From Maridesulfovibrio sp. (lineage in GTDB: Bacteria > Desulfobacterota > Desulfovibrionia > Desulfovibrionales > Desulfovibrionaceae): a DNA stretch of 64,000 nt. Positions 1 to 8,870 of the stretch are shown piece after piece (position 1 is the first letter of the stretch; each line of letters begins with the position of its first letter). Both the position numbers and the translations under genes were made by a program. The DNA lies in contig NZ_OY763931.1 of NCBI RefSeq assembly GCF_963667685.1, positions 496,001-560,000 of the forward strand. The letters run 5' to 3'. The notes below the pieces were generated by a model, which had not been told where the DNA came from, made no database searches, and was given only the letters and a program-made list of their open reading frames with translations.

Positions 1-60
1 GGTACCGACAAAACAGAATATCGCCAGCAGCAGAATTGAAAAAATGGATATGCTTTTCAT
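1..60 (-). CDS. Start of an exported protein (partial)
   Basis: Only the first 20 codons are inside the window. The ATG at 60 overlaps the TGA of the tonB gene as ATGA, so the gene is translationally coupled as the last visible member of the operon. The residues are a short basic start followed by a hydrophobic stretch (MKSISIFSILLLAIFCF), a typical signal peptide. In similar operons (DUF3450-ExbB-ExbB-ExbD-TonB) the next gene is often a tetratricopeptide-repeat periplasmic protein. That identity is inferred from family context and cannot be read here. Confidence 0.6.
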   Translation of the reverse strand, partial: MKSISIFSILLLAIFCFVGT

Positions 61-719
61 CGTGTCAGCTCGAATTTGAATGGAAGCAGGACCCATGTGT
101 CCACATCTTCGCCATGATATTTTCCGGGTCTGAATCTCCAGCGCCTTGCAGCCTTGAGAGCTGCCTGCTCAAAAATACCGGACGGGCTGGCTGAATAGAC
201 GGAAAGGTTTACAGGATTTCCTTTGCTCGTAACCAACATGCGCACTATGACTTCTCCTTCAATTCTTTTACGCTTTGCTCCATAGGGATACTCTGGAGGG
301 TAATTTCGAGTAATCTGCGGCATTTCATCCACTTCATCCATTTCAAAGCCGATTCCGCCCAATTCCATGCGGGGAATGGAAATTCCACCTTTCAGGCCGG
401 GGTGCATGTCGGCCTTGAAATTTGGAGTGTTAATATTCATTATGGGTTTAATATTTTTTGGACGGCTGGTCTTCGATGAGAATGTCTTATTTATCTGCTT
501 TGGTGGCTTAGGATCGTCCAGCTTTTTGCGTTCAAGCGGTTCCACCGGTTCTTCTTTTTGCTCTTGCGCAATACGGATTGCTCCATCAACAACCGGATTA
601 ACGGATGGTTTTTCCGCAGTGTTGAGTAGAACCACTCCGATATATATCAGCCCCGCAATCATGACCGAGCCAAGGCAGGCTGCAACAAAGTCCCCAGTCC
701 CTCTTGTGTGCCGGAGCAT
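57..719 (-). CDS. tonB: TonB-family energy transducer
   Basis: 220-residue TonB protein that couples the inner-membrane proton channel to outer-membrane receptors. The chosen ATG at 719 overlaps the exbD stop (TAATG); a longer in-frame start would run back into exbD. There is one N-terminal membrane anchor (about residues 9-31), a Pro/Glu/Lys-rich periplasmic linker (about 40-90) and a C-terminal TonB domain (about 135-220) with a YPPEYPYGAKRKRIEGEV-type segment. It is the fifth gene of a tightly overlapping operon that supplies all parts of a TonB complex. The TonB-dependent receptor at 39367-41298 is one possible client, but nothing in the sequence proves the pairing. Confidence 0.9.
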   Translation of the reverse strand: MLRHTRGTGDFVAACLGSVMIAGLIYIGVVLLNTAEKPSVNPVVDGAIRIAQEQKEEPVEPLERKKLDDPKPPKQINKTFSSKTSRPKNIKPIMNINTPNFKADMHPGLKGGISIPRMELGGIGFEMDEVDEMPQITRNYPPEYPYGAKRKRIEGEVIVRMLVTSKGNPVNLSVYSASPSGIFEQAALKAARRWRFRPGKYHGEDVDTWVLLPFKFELTR

Positions 720-1129
720 TATTTTTTCCTCGCCGCGAGACTGATGTTCTGCACTCCGGCAAGGCGGCATTGATCAAGAACCTGCACCGCGGCTCCGGTC
801 ATGCTGTCTTTGTCTGCGACAATTACAACTGCCCCTTCAGGTGTTTCTGCAAGAAAACGTTCCATATAAGCGCGAACCGAGCGGATATCTAATGGCCTTC
901 CTTCAATGAAAATCTGTCCCTCCGCAGTCAGGCCCAAAATGACATTGGCCTTTTCCTTGGTTTCCGCGCTTTGCGCAGAAGGACGCTGCACATCAACTCC
1001 TGCTTCGCGTACGAAGCTCGTGGTGACAATGAAGAAAATGAGTAAAATGAAAACCATATCAATGAGGGGAGTCATATTGATTTCACTGCCTCCGCCCCGT
1101 CTTGTGCGTGAATGACGGATATTTCTCAT
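719..1129 (-). CDS. exbD: ExbD/TolR biopolymer transport protein
   Basis: 136 residues with the ExbD/TolR layout: a basic cytoplasmic start, one membrane helix (about residues 20-40) preceded by the INMTPLIDMVFILLIFF signature with the conserved membrane Asp, then a small periplasmic domain. With the ExbB-type proteins it forms the proton channel that energises TonB. It lies 4 bp after the short exbB and overlaps tonB by one base, so the three are probably co-translated. Length and motif are normal for the family. Confidence 0.93.
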   Translation of the reverse strand: MRNIRHSRTRRGGGSEINMTPLIDMVFILLIFFIVTTSFVREAGVDVQRPSAQSAETKEKANVILGLTAEGQIFIEGRPLDIRSVRAYMERFLAETPEGAVVIVADKDSMTGAAVQVLDQCRLAGVQNISLAARKK

Positions 1130-1133
1130 CTGG

Positions 1134-1763
1134 CTATCCTTTCTGAGTACTCAGGCTATCGGTCTGTTCTTGAAGGCAAATGCAAAATAGTTCCATGCGG
1201 GATTTCAGCTTTTCTCCCTTGCGCAGAAGGATTCCTCCGAGGATTAGGCCCGGAACAGCGGCCACCAGACCGCTTTGAGTGGTAATCAGAGCTTCGGATA
1301 TACCCGAAGCCAGCGCGCGAGCGTTACCGGTCCCGAACTGGGCGATTACATCAAAGGTTGAAATCATACCGGTTACTGTTCCAAGAAGGCCCAGCAGCGG
1401 GGCCGCAGCTGCGAGAATCAGAATTGTTCCGATGTTGCACATGGTGCTGAATTCATGGCGTACGCGTATTGATTTCAGCAATTCCCTGTTTAAATCAGGA
1501 TCATTACCATTCGCATCCATATGTTCCGAGAGGATATCGAATTGCCATACAGGGAGCTTCATTTTGCAAGATTCCGGTTCACGCTTGTACATTTTCAGGC
1601 AGTTAGCCGGAGATTGCTCCTTGCTGCTTTCTCGGAAAAAACGAAGACTCTTGTAAATGGCTAAAGTCCACATGATGAGTGAGAGGATCAATAGCGCAAT
1701 CATAATGTCGCCGCCGGCCTGAAAATGTTCAGTCAGGAGTTCCACAAAGTTATACTGTTGCAT
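1134..1763 (-). CDS. exbB: ExbB/TolQ/MotA-family proton channel (short form)
   Basis: 209 residues with membrane helices near 20-40, about 115-140 and about 155-178. The central PLLGLLGTVTGMISTF motif and the following SGISEALITTQSGLVAAVPG segment are diagnostic of the MotA/TolQ/ExbB channel. The start overlaps the 3' end of the longer ExbB-like gene by 14 bp. Two ExbB-type subunits in one operon are typical of the TonB2-like systems that also carry DUF3450. This copy is the canonical short subunit. Confidence 0.92.
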   Translation of the reverse strand: MQQYNFVELLTEHFQAGGDIMIALLILSLIMWTLAIYKSLRFFRESSKEQSPANCLKMYKREPESCKMKLPVWQFDILSEHMDANGNDPDLNRELLKSIRVRHEFSTMCNIGTILILAAAAPLLGLLGTVTGMISTFDVIAQFGTGNARALASGISEALITTQSGLVAAVPGLILGGILLRKGEKLKSRMELFCICLQEQTDSLSTQKG

Positions 1764-3174
1764 GTTGCTCGTCCCTGCTTTTAAGCTTGCCTTTTTTCAT
1801 CAGGGCAACAGCGAATCCTGATCCTTTTTCTTCCATGTCACTAATTATCTTATCCACACGGCGATCCAGAATATGATGCAGAATCATGATCGGGACAGCC
1901 ACAGCCAGCCCTAGCTGAGTGGTGACCAGTGCTTCGGATATCCCGCCGGACATCATCCGGGGGTCCCCTGTTCCGTAAAGGGTTATGATCTGGAAAGTGC
2001 TGATCATACCGGTAACTGTACCCAGAAGACCCAGCAGCGGGGCAACCGCAGCCAGAACGTTCAGCGTGGGCAGGGAGCGTTCCAGAATTGGGAGTTCCTT
2101 AAGCAGACCTTCCTGAAATGCGTTTTCAATAATTTCCCGTGCCTGTCCCATATAATTCAGGGTATGTCCGATGATCCGGCAGGTGGGGTACTGAGATTGC
2201 TCATTGCAGAAAGTGCGGCATTGCTCCCATTCATCATTGGCAATCATTTTCAGGATTTTTCCCATGTTGCGGTCCGAGTTGCTGCGGATTCTGCTGAGGG
2301 TGTAGAATCGTTCGATAACCAGTATGAAAGCTGCAATTCCAACTATTATTATGGGCCAGACCAGTAGTCCCCCGGCACTCAGCCATTCCTGTACACTTTT
2401 CTGTTGCTGTGCAAGTCGGGCAAATGAGGCTCCGTTTGAGATATCTACAGGAAAAGCAACACCATTGTTATCGAGAAAACTGTTCATGGTTTTGGAGAGT
2501 GACCAACCCGGATCACCCTTGACAGCTATGAGCTTATCGCCTCCGGGGGAAGGGCGCAGAAAGCCTAATGTTCCATCGGGCTGACGGTAGGCGGAGGTGA
2601 ATGAGCCGATGCGGAGTACTTCACCTGTTTTTTCAGTTCCGTCAGCTCCGGTGAATTGACCTTTACGGCGGTCAATTTCACCGGATGCAGCCATTTCATC
2701 CATAAACAGGTTCAGCAGATTTTGGATACCGCTTAATCCGGCAAAGGTGTTAGCTTTCAAAACCTCTGTTAAAATGATTGATCTTTCCGGGTGTTCAGGA
2801 GTGGTCAGACTTTCATGAAAATAATCTCGTGCCTGTTTGGCTGACGTGCGAATCGTTCCATCAATGGTTTGAATTTCCTGAGCCTGCTCAGCTAATTCTT
2901 TGGTGAGCTGTTTTTCCTGATTAAGCAGTTCTCCATACATGGCTTTGAGTGAATCGAATTTATTTCGCATGGAGTTAATACTCTTTTCGAGTTGTTGCTT
3001 TTCAGCATTAAGCTCGCTTCGCTCTTTTGTAATGAGGGCTTTGGTTGTTTTGGCGTTTTGTTTGGCTTCAGTCACAATGCTGCCGACGGCTTTGGCGGTG
3101 TCCGCCCAGCTTTGAGCTCCTGCACTGAAAGGAAAAGATAAGCAAAGTAAAAGACAATATATGACTATTTTCAT
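1750..3174 (-). CDS. Long ExbB-like proton channel with periplasmic coiled coil
   Basis: 474 residues. A signal peptide (about 1-20) is followed by a long charged heptad-rich segment (about 35-130) likely to form a coiled coil, a periplasmic domain, a membrane helix near 270-290, and a C-terminal MotA/TolQ/ExbB channel domain (about 320-460) carrying PLLGLLGTVTGMISTF. The fusion of an exported coiled coil to a TolQ domain is characteristic of TonB2-type operons paired with DUF3450, where it is thought to modulate energy transfer. It overlaps both neighbours by a few bases, including ATGA with the DUF3450 gene. Confidence 0.9.
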   Translation of the reverse strand: MKIVIYCLLLCLSFPFSAGAQSWADTAKAVGSIVTEAKQNAKTTKALITKERSELNAEKQQLEKSINSMRNKFDSLKAMYGELLNQEKQLTKELAEQAQEIQTIDGTIRTSAKQARDYFHESLTTPEHPERSIILTEVLKANTFAGLSGIQNLLNLFMDEMAASGEIDRRKGQFTGADGTEKTGEVLRIGSFTSAYRQPDGTLGFLRPSPGGDKLIAVKGDPGWSLSKTMNSFLDNNGVAFPVDISNGASFARLAQQQKSVQEWLSAGGLLVWPIIIVGIAAFILVIERFYTLSRIRSNSDRNMGKILKMIANDEWEQCRTFCNEQSQYPTCRIIGHTLNYMGQAREIIENAFQEGLLKELPILERSLPTLNVLAAVAPLLGLLGTVTGMISTFQIITLYGTGDPRMMSGGISEALVTTQLGLAVAVPIMILHHILDRRVDKIISDMEEKGSGFAVALMKKGKLKSRDEQHATV

Positions 3175-3926
3175 TTCGCCACTCCCAGCGGAAGTTCCAA
3201 TAATTCAACAGCGCGCTTTCGTTCCGCCATGTCTTTAGCGCGATGCAGGGTCAAAGCATATGCAGGGGCCAGAGTTTTCCAGCTGTTCGAATTTTTATCC
3301 CAGATTCCTACCTCTGAACCGTCAGTTGTTTGATAATAGAGGGCAGCTCGTCCAAGGCGGAAGATTGTAACCTGAGTCGCTGTGCCGTTAAGCATTAATT
3401 CCTGTGTGGAAGTGGAGACATTTTGCCCGTACTCAGTTTCGACAAGTAAGGCTTCGAATACCCGGCGTAATTTTTCACTAAGTTGCAAATGATAGTCATC
3501 CAAAGAATCACGCAGGAACTGAATTCGGTTGGTTCTCTCATTGGTCAGGAAGGGCAGGTCTGATTTTACGAAGAGTTCCAGCTGGTCAACAACTGTTTCC
3601 AAAAACGGTTCAAGCTCCATCTTAATGCGTTTGGCTTCTTCCTTCCGCCGTTTTAGCTCTGCTATTATTTCTTTCTGTTTTTTGACGTATCTGCTGTACT
3701 TTTTATTTTGAAATTCCAGCCATGCTTCAGTGGCTTTCATTTCACGAATCTCATCCGAATTCTGTTCTTTTAAATCAGTCCAGTCCTGATATCTGTTTTG
3801 AGCCTTCGCCTCTATCTCCACAGCTTTAGAGGCTTGTTCATGTACAGCTGTAACCTGCGTACTGCCCATAGCCGGGGCAGTCACCAGTACTTGCGCAATA
3901 AGAGAAAGAAAGATAATTTTTTTCAT
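3171..3926 (-). CDS. DUF3450 periplasmic coiled-coil protein
   Basis: 251 residues from the ATG at 3926, which has a strong AGGAG ribosome site just upstream; an earlier in-frame ATG at 3986 lacks one. A signal peptide (about 1-21, ending near APAMGS) is followed by a Lys/Glu-rich helical region (about 30-110) and a compact C-terminal half. The composition and its place as first gene before a long ExbB, short ExbB, ExbD and TonB match the DUF3450 family, a periplasmic partner of TonB2-like systems. Its biochemical role is not settled. It is probably the promoter-proximal gene of the operon. Confidence 0.85.
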   Translation of the reverse strand: MKKIIFLSLIAQVLVTAPAMGSTQVTAVHEQASKAVEIEAKAQNRYQDWTDLKEQNSDEIREMKATEAWLEFQNKKYSRYVKKQKEIIAELKRRKEEAKRIKMELEPFLETVVDQLELFVKSDLPFLTNERTNRIQFLRDSLDDYHLQLSEKLRRVFEALLVETEYGQNVSTSTQELMLNGTATQVTIFRLGRAALYYQTTDGSEVGIWDKNSNSWKTLAPAYALTLHRAKDMAERKRAVELLELPLGVAK

Positions 3927-4548
3927 AGAGTCTCCTGAGATCCGACCATTCGGAATAGATTGAAAATCGCGTTCGTATATAGGCAAATCCCATTTATTGG
4001 TTCTAATATCTGGCGAACTATTTATTGATGATTATGAATTTCATTTTCAAATATGACTGCTGAGTTAATTAGATGTGAGTAGAGATTTGCTCTGGTAATA
4101 TACTTAATTAGCGGAATAATTTTTTAAAGTTGCAAATAAAATTAAGATCGCCTTAGGGGGTAAGCTATACTGCAAAGTTTTCTAAGCTACTGCTATCCTG
4201 AACGAATTGTTTCTAAAATTTCCTGCTGGATAATTCATATTAATTTGACCGTCGGTTTAATTAAGATCGTTGGCACCATAAGCAAAAGCCTCACAATACG
4301 AGAACACATTGTGAGGCTTTTGCTTATGGTGGTAAAAATTGTGAAATTGTGCGGACAATATGCGTACAATCTAGTTTCTACTTCATTAAGTATCTTTATT
4401 TATGGAGTTAGTAAGTTGTTTCCGTGTCAGCTGGGACATGTTTGAAAATGGATCATATGGAATCAGTCTTCCCTTTTATCTTCAGCTGTGGCAACAGTTT
4501 ATCTAAAGTATAATGTTCTTAAGTATATTGTTAGCAGGGGGATGATCT
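3927..4548. other. Intergenic region between divergent units
   Basis: About 620 bp without a convincing gene separate the TonB operon (minus) from the sigma-54 regulator (plus). It is AT-rich and holds the dispersed hairpin element at 4247-4372 described separately. The regulator gene is preceded by a GGGGG ribosome site at about 4538. No clear sigma-54 or sigma-70 promoter could be fixed by eye for either side. Confidence 0.5.
4247..4372. repeat. Dispersed hairpin element, copy 1
   Basis: The core is a perfect inverted repeat with 24-bp arms (4274-4297 and 4308-4331) around a 10-base loop ACGAGAACAC (4298-4307). The flanks CGTCGGT...GATCGTTGGC (left) and AAATTGTGAA...GCAATATGCG-like (right) recur around a second, partly eroded copy at 13318-13425. 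In that copy the loop is the exact reverse complement (GTGTTCTCGT). The shared flanks show that this is a mobile or duplicated element rather than only a terminator. Confidence 0.75.
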
Positions 4549-6285
4549 ATGCGGATCGCCGAGATTATGCAGCAGCCAGTTCACATGGTCGCTACGGATG
4601 AGGGGTTGCTGGATGCAGCCACGCTTTTTCGAAATCATCAGATACACGGAGCTCATGTTGTAGATGATAAAGGTAAAGTTATCGGTATATTTACTTCGCA
4701 GGATCTGATTAAAGCTCTGGCGGGAGGCGCTTCCCTTTCTGATTCGATTAAAGACCATATGCGCCGGATGATGTGTACGGTGAGTGCTGATACCCAGTTG
4801 AACGAGGTCTGTTGGGATGAAGCCTCATATCTTGCTGTCAGTGACGGTCAATCCATTGTCGGCGGGCTTGATGTCTCCCGTATTACCTGTCTCACTACTG
4901 AACTTAAAGATATTATCGATAGCTCGTTTGATGGTATATTCATTACTGACGGCCAAGGGCGGGTAACTTTAGTCAATAGAGCCTATGAACGTATTACGGG
5001 GATCAGGTCTACCGAGGTTCTGGGAAAAAGTATGGCTGACCTCGTGCATGACGGCTTTTATGACGAGTCGGTTACTCTGCGTGTTTTGGAATCCGGCAGC
5101 ACGAAGACAATTGTTCAGAAAGTCCGAAACGGTAAAACCATTATGGTCACAGGAAACCCCTTATTTGATGAAAGAGGGTGTGTCACCCGAGTGGTTACTA
5201 ATGTTCGTGATGTGACAGAATTACAGCAGTTGCAGCATGAACTGGAAAAAATTTCTGAGCTCAAAAGTCACTACAAGCAGGAACTTGAAACTCTGCGCCG
5301 TAGTACCGGGGAGAAAAAACGGATTATTGTACGCTCCAAGAAAATGTGTGAGGTTTATGATCAGGCTCTGCGCTTGTCCCGTGTGGATTCTACCGTGCTT
5401 ATCTCGGGAGAATCCGGCGTGGGTAAGGAAATTATGGCCAGCGTGATTCATGAGAATGGTCCCCGGCATGATAAGCCATTTATCAAGATCAGTTGTGCAG
5501 CTATTCCGGAGCAGCTTCTGGAATCGGAACTTTTCGGCTATATGCCCGGAGCATTTACCGGAGCGCTCAGCAGCGGGAAACCGGGATTGTTTGAGATGGC
5601 CAACCGGGGAACCCTTTTTCTGGATGAGATCGGTGAAATGCCCTTGGGATTGCAAGCTAAGCTGTTACGTGTCCTGCAGGAAAGCGTAATTGTTCGTGTT
5701 GGCGGTGTACAGCCGGTTAATGTTGATGTGCGGATTATTGCGGCAACGAATCGTAATCTTGATAACATGGTGCTCCGCAAGGAATTTCGTAATGACCTGT
5801 TCTATCGGCTGAATGTTGTGCCCTTGCAGATTCCGCCCCTGAGGGAAAGGGAAGAGGCTATCATTGATTTTTTGTACTATTTTCTAAGCAAATATAATGG
5901 GAAATATGGACGCAGCCGACAGCTGGAGCCGGATGCTATTGATTTTTTGGCTTCTCGAAACTGGCCCGGTAATGTCCGTGAACTTGAAAATGCCATGGAA
6001 CGGGTGGTGGTTATGTCGCACACTGAGGTAATTTCCAGAAAGGATGTTGCCCGAATTTTGTGCAAGACAGACAACCGGGCTACATCAGGTGTTGTGTCTG
6101 ATGTTCCCGATTCAGAACCAGGAACCGATTTGAGGCGGATTGTGGAACAGGCCGAGCGGCAAGCGATCATGCAGGCTTTGTCTGTTCATAAAAGCTCACG
6201 CAATGTGGCTCGTGTTTTGGGCGTTAATCAGTCCACAATTGTACGCAAAGCGAAAAAACTGGGTATAAGGCTTGGTGATGCATGA
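4549..6285 (+). CDS. Sigma-54-dependent activator, CBS-PAS-AAA+-Fis
   Basis: 578 residues. Two CBS domains (about 1-120) suggest adenine-nucleotide sensing, followed by a PAS domain (about 122-225) and a short coiled coil. The sigma-54-interacting AAA+ domain (about 260-490) has Walker A GESGVGKE at 287-294, the GAFTGA loop at 334-339 and Walker B GTLFLDEIG at about 354-362. A Fis-type HTH ends the protein (SSRNVARVLGVNQSTIVRKA). It activates RNA polymerase carrying sigma-54. The first candidate enhancer palindrome overlaps its own stop codon, and a -24/-12 promoter lies 300 bp downstream, so the lactamase-fold/dehydrogenase/oxidoreductase genes are its likely targets. Confidence 0.93.
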   Translation: MRIAEIMQQPVHMVATDEGLLDAATLFRNHQIHGAHVVDDKGKVIGIFTSQDLIKALAGGASLSDSIKDHMRRMMCTVSADTQLNEVCWDEASYLAVSDGQSIVGGLDVSRITCLTTELKDIIDSSFDGIFITDGQGRVTLVNRAYERITGIRSTEVLGKSMADLVHDGFYDESVTLRVLESGSTKTIVQKVRNGKTIMVTGNPLFDERGCVTRVVTNVRDVTELQQLQHELEKISELKSHYKQELETLRRSTGEKKRIIVRSKKMCEVYDQALRLSRVDSTVLISGESGVGKEIMASVIHENGPRHDKPFIKISCAAIPEQLLESELFGYMPGAFTGALSSGKPGLFEMANRGTLFLDEIGEMPLGLQAKLLRVLQESVIVRVGGVQPVNVDVRIIAATNRNLDNMVLRKEFRNDLFYRLNVVPLQIPPLREREEAIIDFLYYFLSKYNGKYGRSRQLEPDAIDFLASRNWPGNVRELENAMERVVVMSHTEVISRKDVARILCKTDNRATSGVVSDVPDSEPGTDLRRIVEQAERQAIMQALSVHKSSRNVARVLGVNQSTIVRKAKKLGIRLGDA

Positions 6286-6475
6286 GTGCATCTGCTGATG
6301 CCTTTGTGCATCTATAGGTAATTTTGATTCTATTGATTAATTAATCAAATTGTAAGTCTCTGATTTATTATAATAATGGAATATAAAAATATTATATAGT
6401 CTGTCTTACCCGTTTTTCTGAAAACGTTAATCCACGCCATTATTCAAAAAACACCATGTGATGCACTGTTGCATC
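6277..6475. promoter_or_regulatory. Three 16-bp palindromic candidate enhancer sites
   Basis: Three copies of GATGCN-N4-TGCATC are present: 6277-6292 (spacer TGAG), 6297-6312 (spacer TTTG, left arm GATGCC) and 6460-6475 (spacer CTGT). The first two are exactly 20 bp apart, two helical turns, so they would lie on the same DNA face. They sit 109-322 bp upstream of the -24/-12 promoter, the usual distance for sigma-54 activator binding. They probably bind the Fis-type HTH of the adjacent regulator (inference). Confidence 0.75.
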
Positions 6476-6583
6476 TAATGGTGTTTTCTTTTTTAAAGTT
6501 TCTATTCTATGTTGTAATTTTTGTGTTCATAAGGTCTTTGAAATTAAGCACATTGTTAAATTATCTATTGCGTGACAGATTTA

Positions 6584-6599
6584 TGGCACGCTCTTTGTT
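6584..6599 (+). promoter_or_regulatory. Sigma-54 (-24/-12) promoter
   Basis: TGGCACG at 6584-6590, a 4-bp spacer and TTGTT at 6595-6599 match the consensus TGGCACG-N4-TTGCW except for the C of the -12 GC. It leaves a leader of about 150 nt before the first gene at 6761. The upstream palindromes and adjacent sigma-54 activator support the call. Confidence 0.8.
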
Positions 6600-6760
6600 A
6601 ATGTCATGCTGAACGCGCGTAAATGATGTCGCCGCAAAGTGTTTCATAGGAAGTCAGTCTGCAGCTGAGAGAAATATAAATGTGGTGTGCGATGCTCTAG
6701 GCAACAGGAAGATGGCGGCAGCTTTTGCCGTCCACTTAAAGCAACCCGAACAGGAGACGT

Positions 6761-7543
6761 ATGATGCGACTATATATGTTTGAAGCTGGAGTCCTGAAAA
6801 GTCAGAAGCAATATTTCACTCTTAATCAGGGGTATGGTGATACTTTTGATGTTCCGGTTCCATTTTTCCTCATTGACCATCCTAAAGGTAAGGTCCTCTT
6901 CGATACCGGAAACGCGCTGGAAGTTGTTAACAATAAGGAAGAACACTGGGGTGGAGTTCTTGCCGCTTACGATCCGGTTATGACTGAAGAACAGTGGTGT
7001 GTGAATGCCATCAAAAAAGTCGGTGTAGAACCTGAAGATATTTCATATGTGATCCTCTCCCATCTGCATCTCGATCATGCCGGTGGCGTGGGTCACTTCC
7101 CCAACGCACGTTATGTAGTGCAGCGTGATGAAATGCATTTTGCTTACGTTCCTGACTCTTACATGAAGGGTGCCTACATCCGTAAGGATTTTGATAAAGA
7201 TGTGGATTGGATGATCCTTGAAGGCTGGGAGCAGGACCGTTTTGACCTTTTCGGCGACGGTTCCATCGAGATCTGGTTTACTCCCGGGCATACTCCCGGA
7301 CACCAGTCCATTCTGGTCAATCTTCCTAACAGCGGTCCTATGTTTTTTGCCGCAGACGCCTGCTATACCAAGAGCAACCTTGAAGACGGGGTGCTGCCCG
7401 GTCTGATGTGGAGTGCCGGGGAAACTGTGAAGAGTGTAGAGCGCATGCGTTACCTGCAGGAAGCGCGCGGAGTGAAGGTTGTTACCGGGCATGATCCTGA
7501 ATCATGGAAGTCTGTAAAGCAGGCTCCCGAGTATTACGATTAA
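6761..7543 (+). CDS. Metallo-beta-lactamase-fold hydrolase, AHL-lactonase-like
   Basis: 260 residues (or 259 from the second of two consecutive ATGs). CAGGAGACGT just upstream is a good ribosome site. The metal-binding motif SHLHLDHAGG and later ligands in WFTPGHTPGH and FAADACYTK mark the metallo-beta-lactamase superfamily. Overall resemblance is to the N-acyl-homoserine-lactonase-like branch. It is first behind the sigma-54 promoter with an alcohol dehydrogenase and an aldehyde oxidoreductase, so its substrate is more likely a lactone or ester in the same catabolic route than a signal molecule (inference). Confidence 0.85.
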   Translation: MMRLYMFEAGVLKSQKQYFTLNQGYGDTFDVPVPFFLIDHPKGKVLFDTGNALEVVNNKEEHWGGVLAAYDPVMTEEQWCVNAIKKVGVEPEDISYVILSHLHLDHAGGVGHFPNARYVVQRDEMHFAYVPDSYMKGAYIRKDFDKDVDWMILEGWEQDRFDLFGDGSIEIWFTPGHTPGHQSILVNLPNSGPMFFAADACYTKSNLEDGVLPGLMWSAGETVKSVERMRYLQEARGVKVVTGHDPESWKSVKQAPEYYD

Positions 7544-7604
7544 ATTCCGCGATAAATAACCGCAGAACCGTGTTTTGCCACGGTCTAAATATAAGGATCA
7601 CAAA

Positions 7605-8759
7605 ATGTCATATGAATTATTCAGCACAACTCCACGCGTAGCTTTTGCTCAAGGCGCGCTTAATAATATCGTTTCAGAAATAAAGCGTCTCGGCGCATCC
7701 AGGCCCTGTATCGTCACTGATCCCGGCCTTATGACCACCGGTATTGTGGAAAGATTGCAGAGTCTGCTTATGGATGGCGGTATGGAAAGCTGTCTTTACG
7801 GTAAAGTTCAGGCTGACCCGCCTTATGAACTGGTCGATCAGACTGTTGAACTGGTCAAAGAAGAAAAGGCCGACTGTATAATCGGTATTGGTGGCGGCTC
7901 TTCTTTGGATATGGCCAAAATTACCTCTGTAATGGCTATGAATCCGGGGTCTGTTTCTGATTATTTCGGTATAGATCTGCTTGAAAAGCCGGGACTGCCT
8001 TTAATACTCATCCCCACCACAGCCGGGACAGGCAGTGAAGTAACACCCATTGTTATTCTTTCCGATGAAGGTGAAAAACTTAAAAAAGGGGTGGTCAGTT
8101 CTCATCTTTATCCCGACTGTGCCCTGCTGGACCCTGAACTCACCGTGGGACTTCCTCCGGCTGTGACTTCAGCTACCGGTATGGATGCCCTCATTCATGC
8201 AGTGGAAGCCTATACTTCCAAAAATGCTACTCCCATGTCCGATATGCTGGCTAAAGAAGCCATGGGCCTGATTTTTGAAAATATCCGCAGTGCCTATGCC
8301 GACGGCACCAATATCGAGGCCCGTGGAGCTATGCTGCGCGGTTCTATGCTGGCTGGCATGGCCTTCGCCAATGCCGGAGTAACCGCTGTGCATGCTTTTG
8401 CCTATCCAATCGGTGCCGAATTCCATATCCCGCACGGTATTGCCAATACGATTATGTTGGTCCCGGTCATGCGTTTTAATATGCTTGGCAATCTTGAACG
8501 CTTCGCTGATCTTGCGGATATATTCGGTCAGCCTACTGAAGGTCTAAGCACCAGACAGGCCGCGTTAAAGGCCGTAGATTCTCTTGCCGAACTGGCCGAG
8601 GATCTGCAAGTACCCCAGCATCTGAGCGATTACGGAGTCAAGGAATCCCATGTGCCTGATCTTGCTTCCGGTGTGATGAAAGTCACCCGTCTGCTGGCCA
8701 ACAACCCGCGTAAACTGGAAGTTGCTGACGCCGAAACAATTTACCGGGCAGCTCTGTAA
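7605..8759 (+). CDS. Iron-containing alcohol dehydrogenase
   Basis: 384 residues from the ATG at 7605, preceded by AAGGATCAC; ten extra upstream codons are possible but lack a ribosome site. The type III (Fe-dependent) alcohol dehydrogenase signature is present: IIGIGGGSSLDMAK for NAD binding, PTTAGTGSEVTP, and metal-ligand regions TGMDALIHAVEAY and HAFAYPIGAEFHIPHG. It oxidises alcohols to aldehydes, or the reverse, which fits the aldehyde oxidoreductase directly downstream. The cluster at 24333 has a related but clearly different paralogue. Confidence 0.92.
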   Translation: MSYELFSTTPRVAFAQGALNNIVSEIKRLGASRPCIVTDPGLMTTGIVERLQSLLMDGGMESCLYGKVQADPPYELVDQTVELVKEEKADCIIGIGGGSSLDMAKITSVMAMNPGSVSDYFGIDLLEKPGLPLILIPTTAGTGSEVTPIVILSDEGEKLKKGVVSSHLYPDCALLDPELTVGLPPAVTSATGMDALIHAVEAYTSKNATPMSDMLAKEAMGLIFENIRSAYADGTNIEARGAMLRGSMLAGMAFANAGVTAVHAFAYPIGAEFHIPHGIANTIMLVPVMRFNMLGNLERFADLADIFGQPTEGLSTRQAALKAVDSLAELAEDLQVPQHLSDYGVKESHVPDLASGVMKVTRLLANNPRKLEVADAETIYRAAL

Positions 8760-8870
8760 ATATTCTACCAGTTTCTCTACGAGATGCCTTCACACTTCTG
8801 TTTGAAGGCATCTTGTAAGGGCTGGAGATTTCTACTCCATAATCATCCTATACACTTAAGGATACTTCCA

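Noticed and set aside
4245-4445. 66-codon open frame over the hairpin element
   Set aside because: It reads through both arms of the palindrome and has no protein-like pattern.
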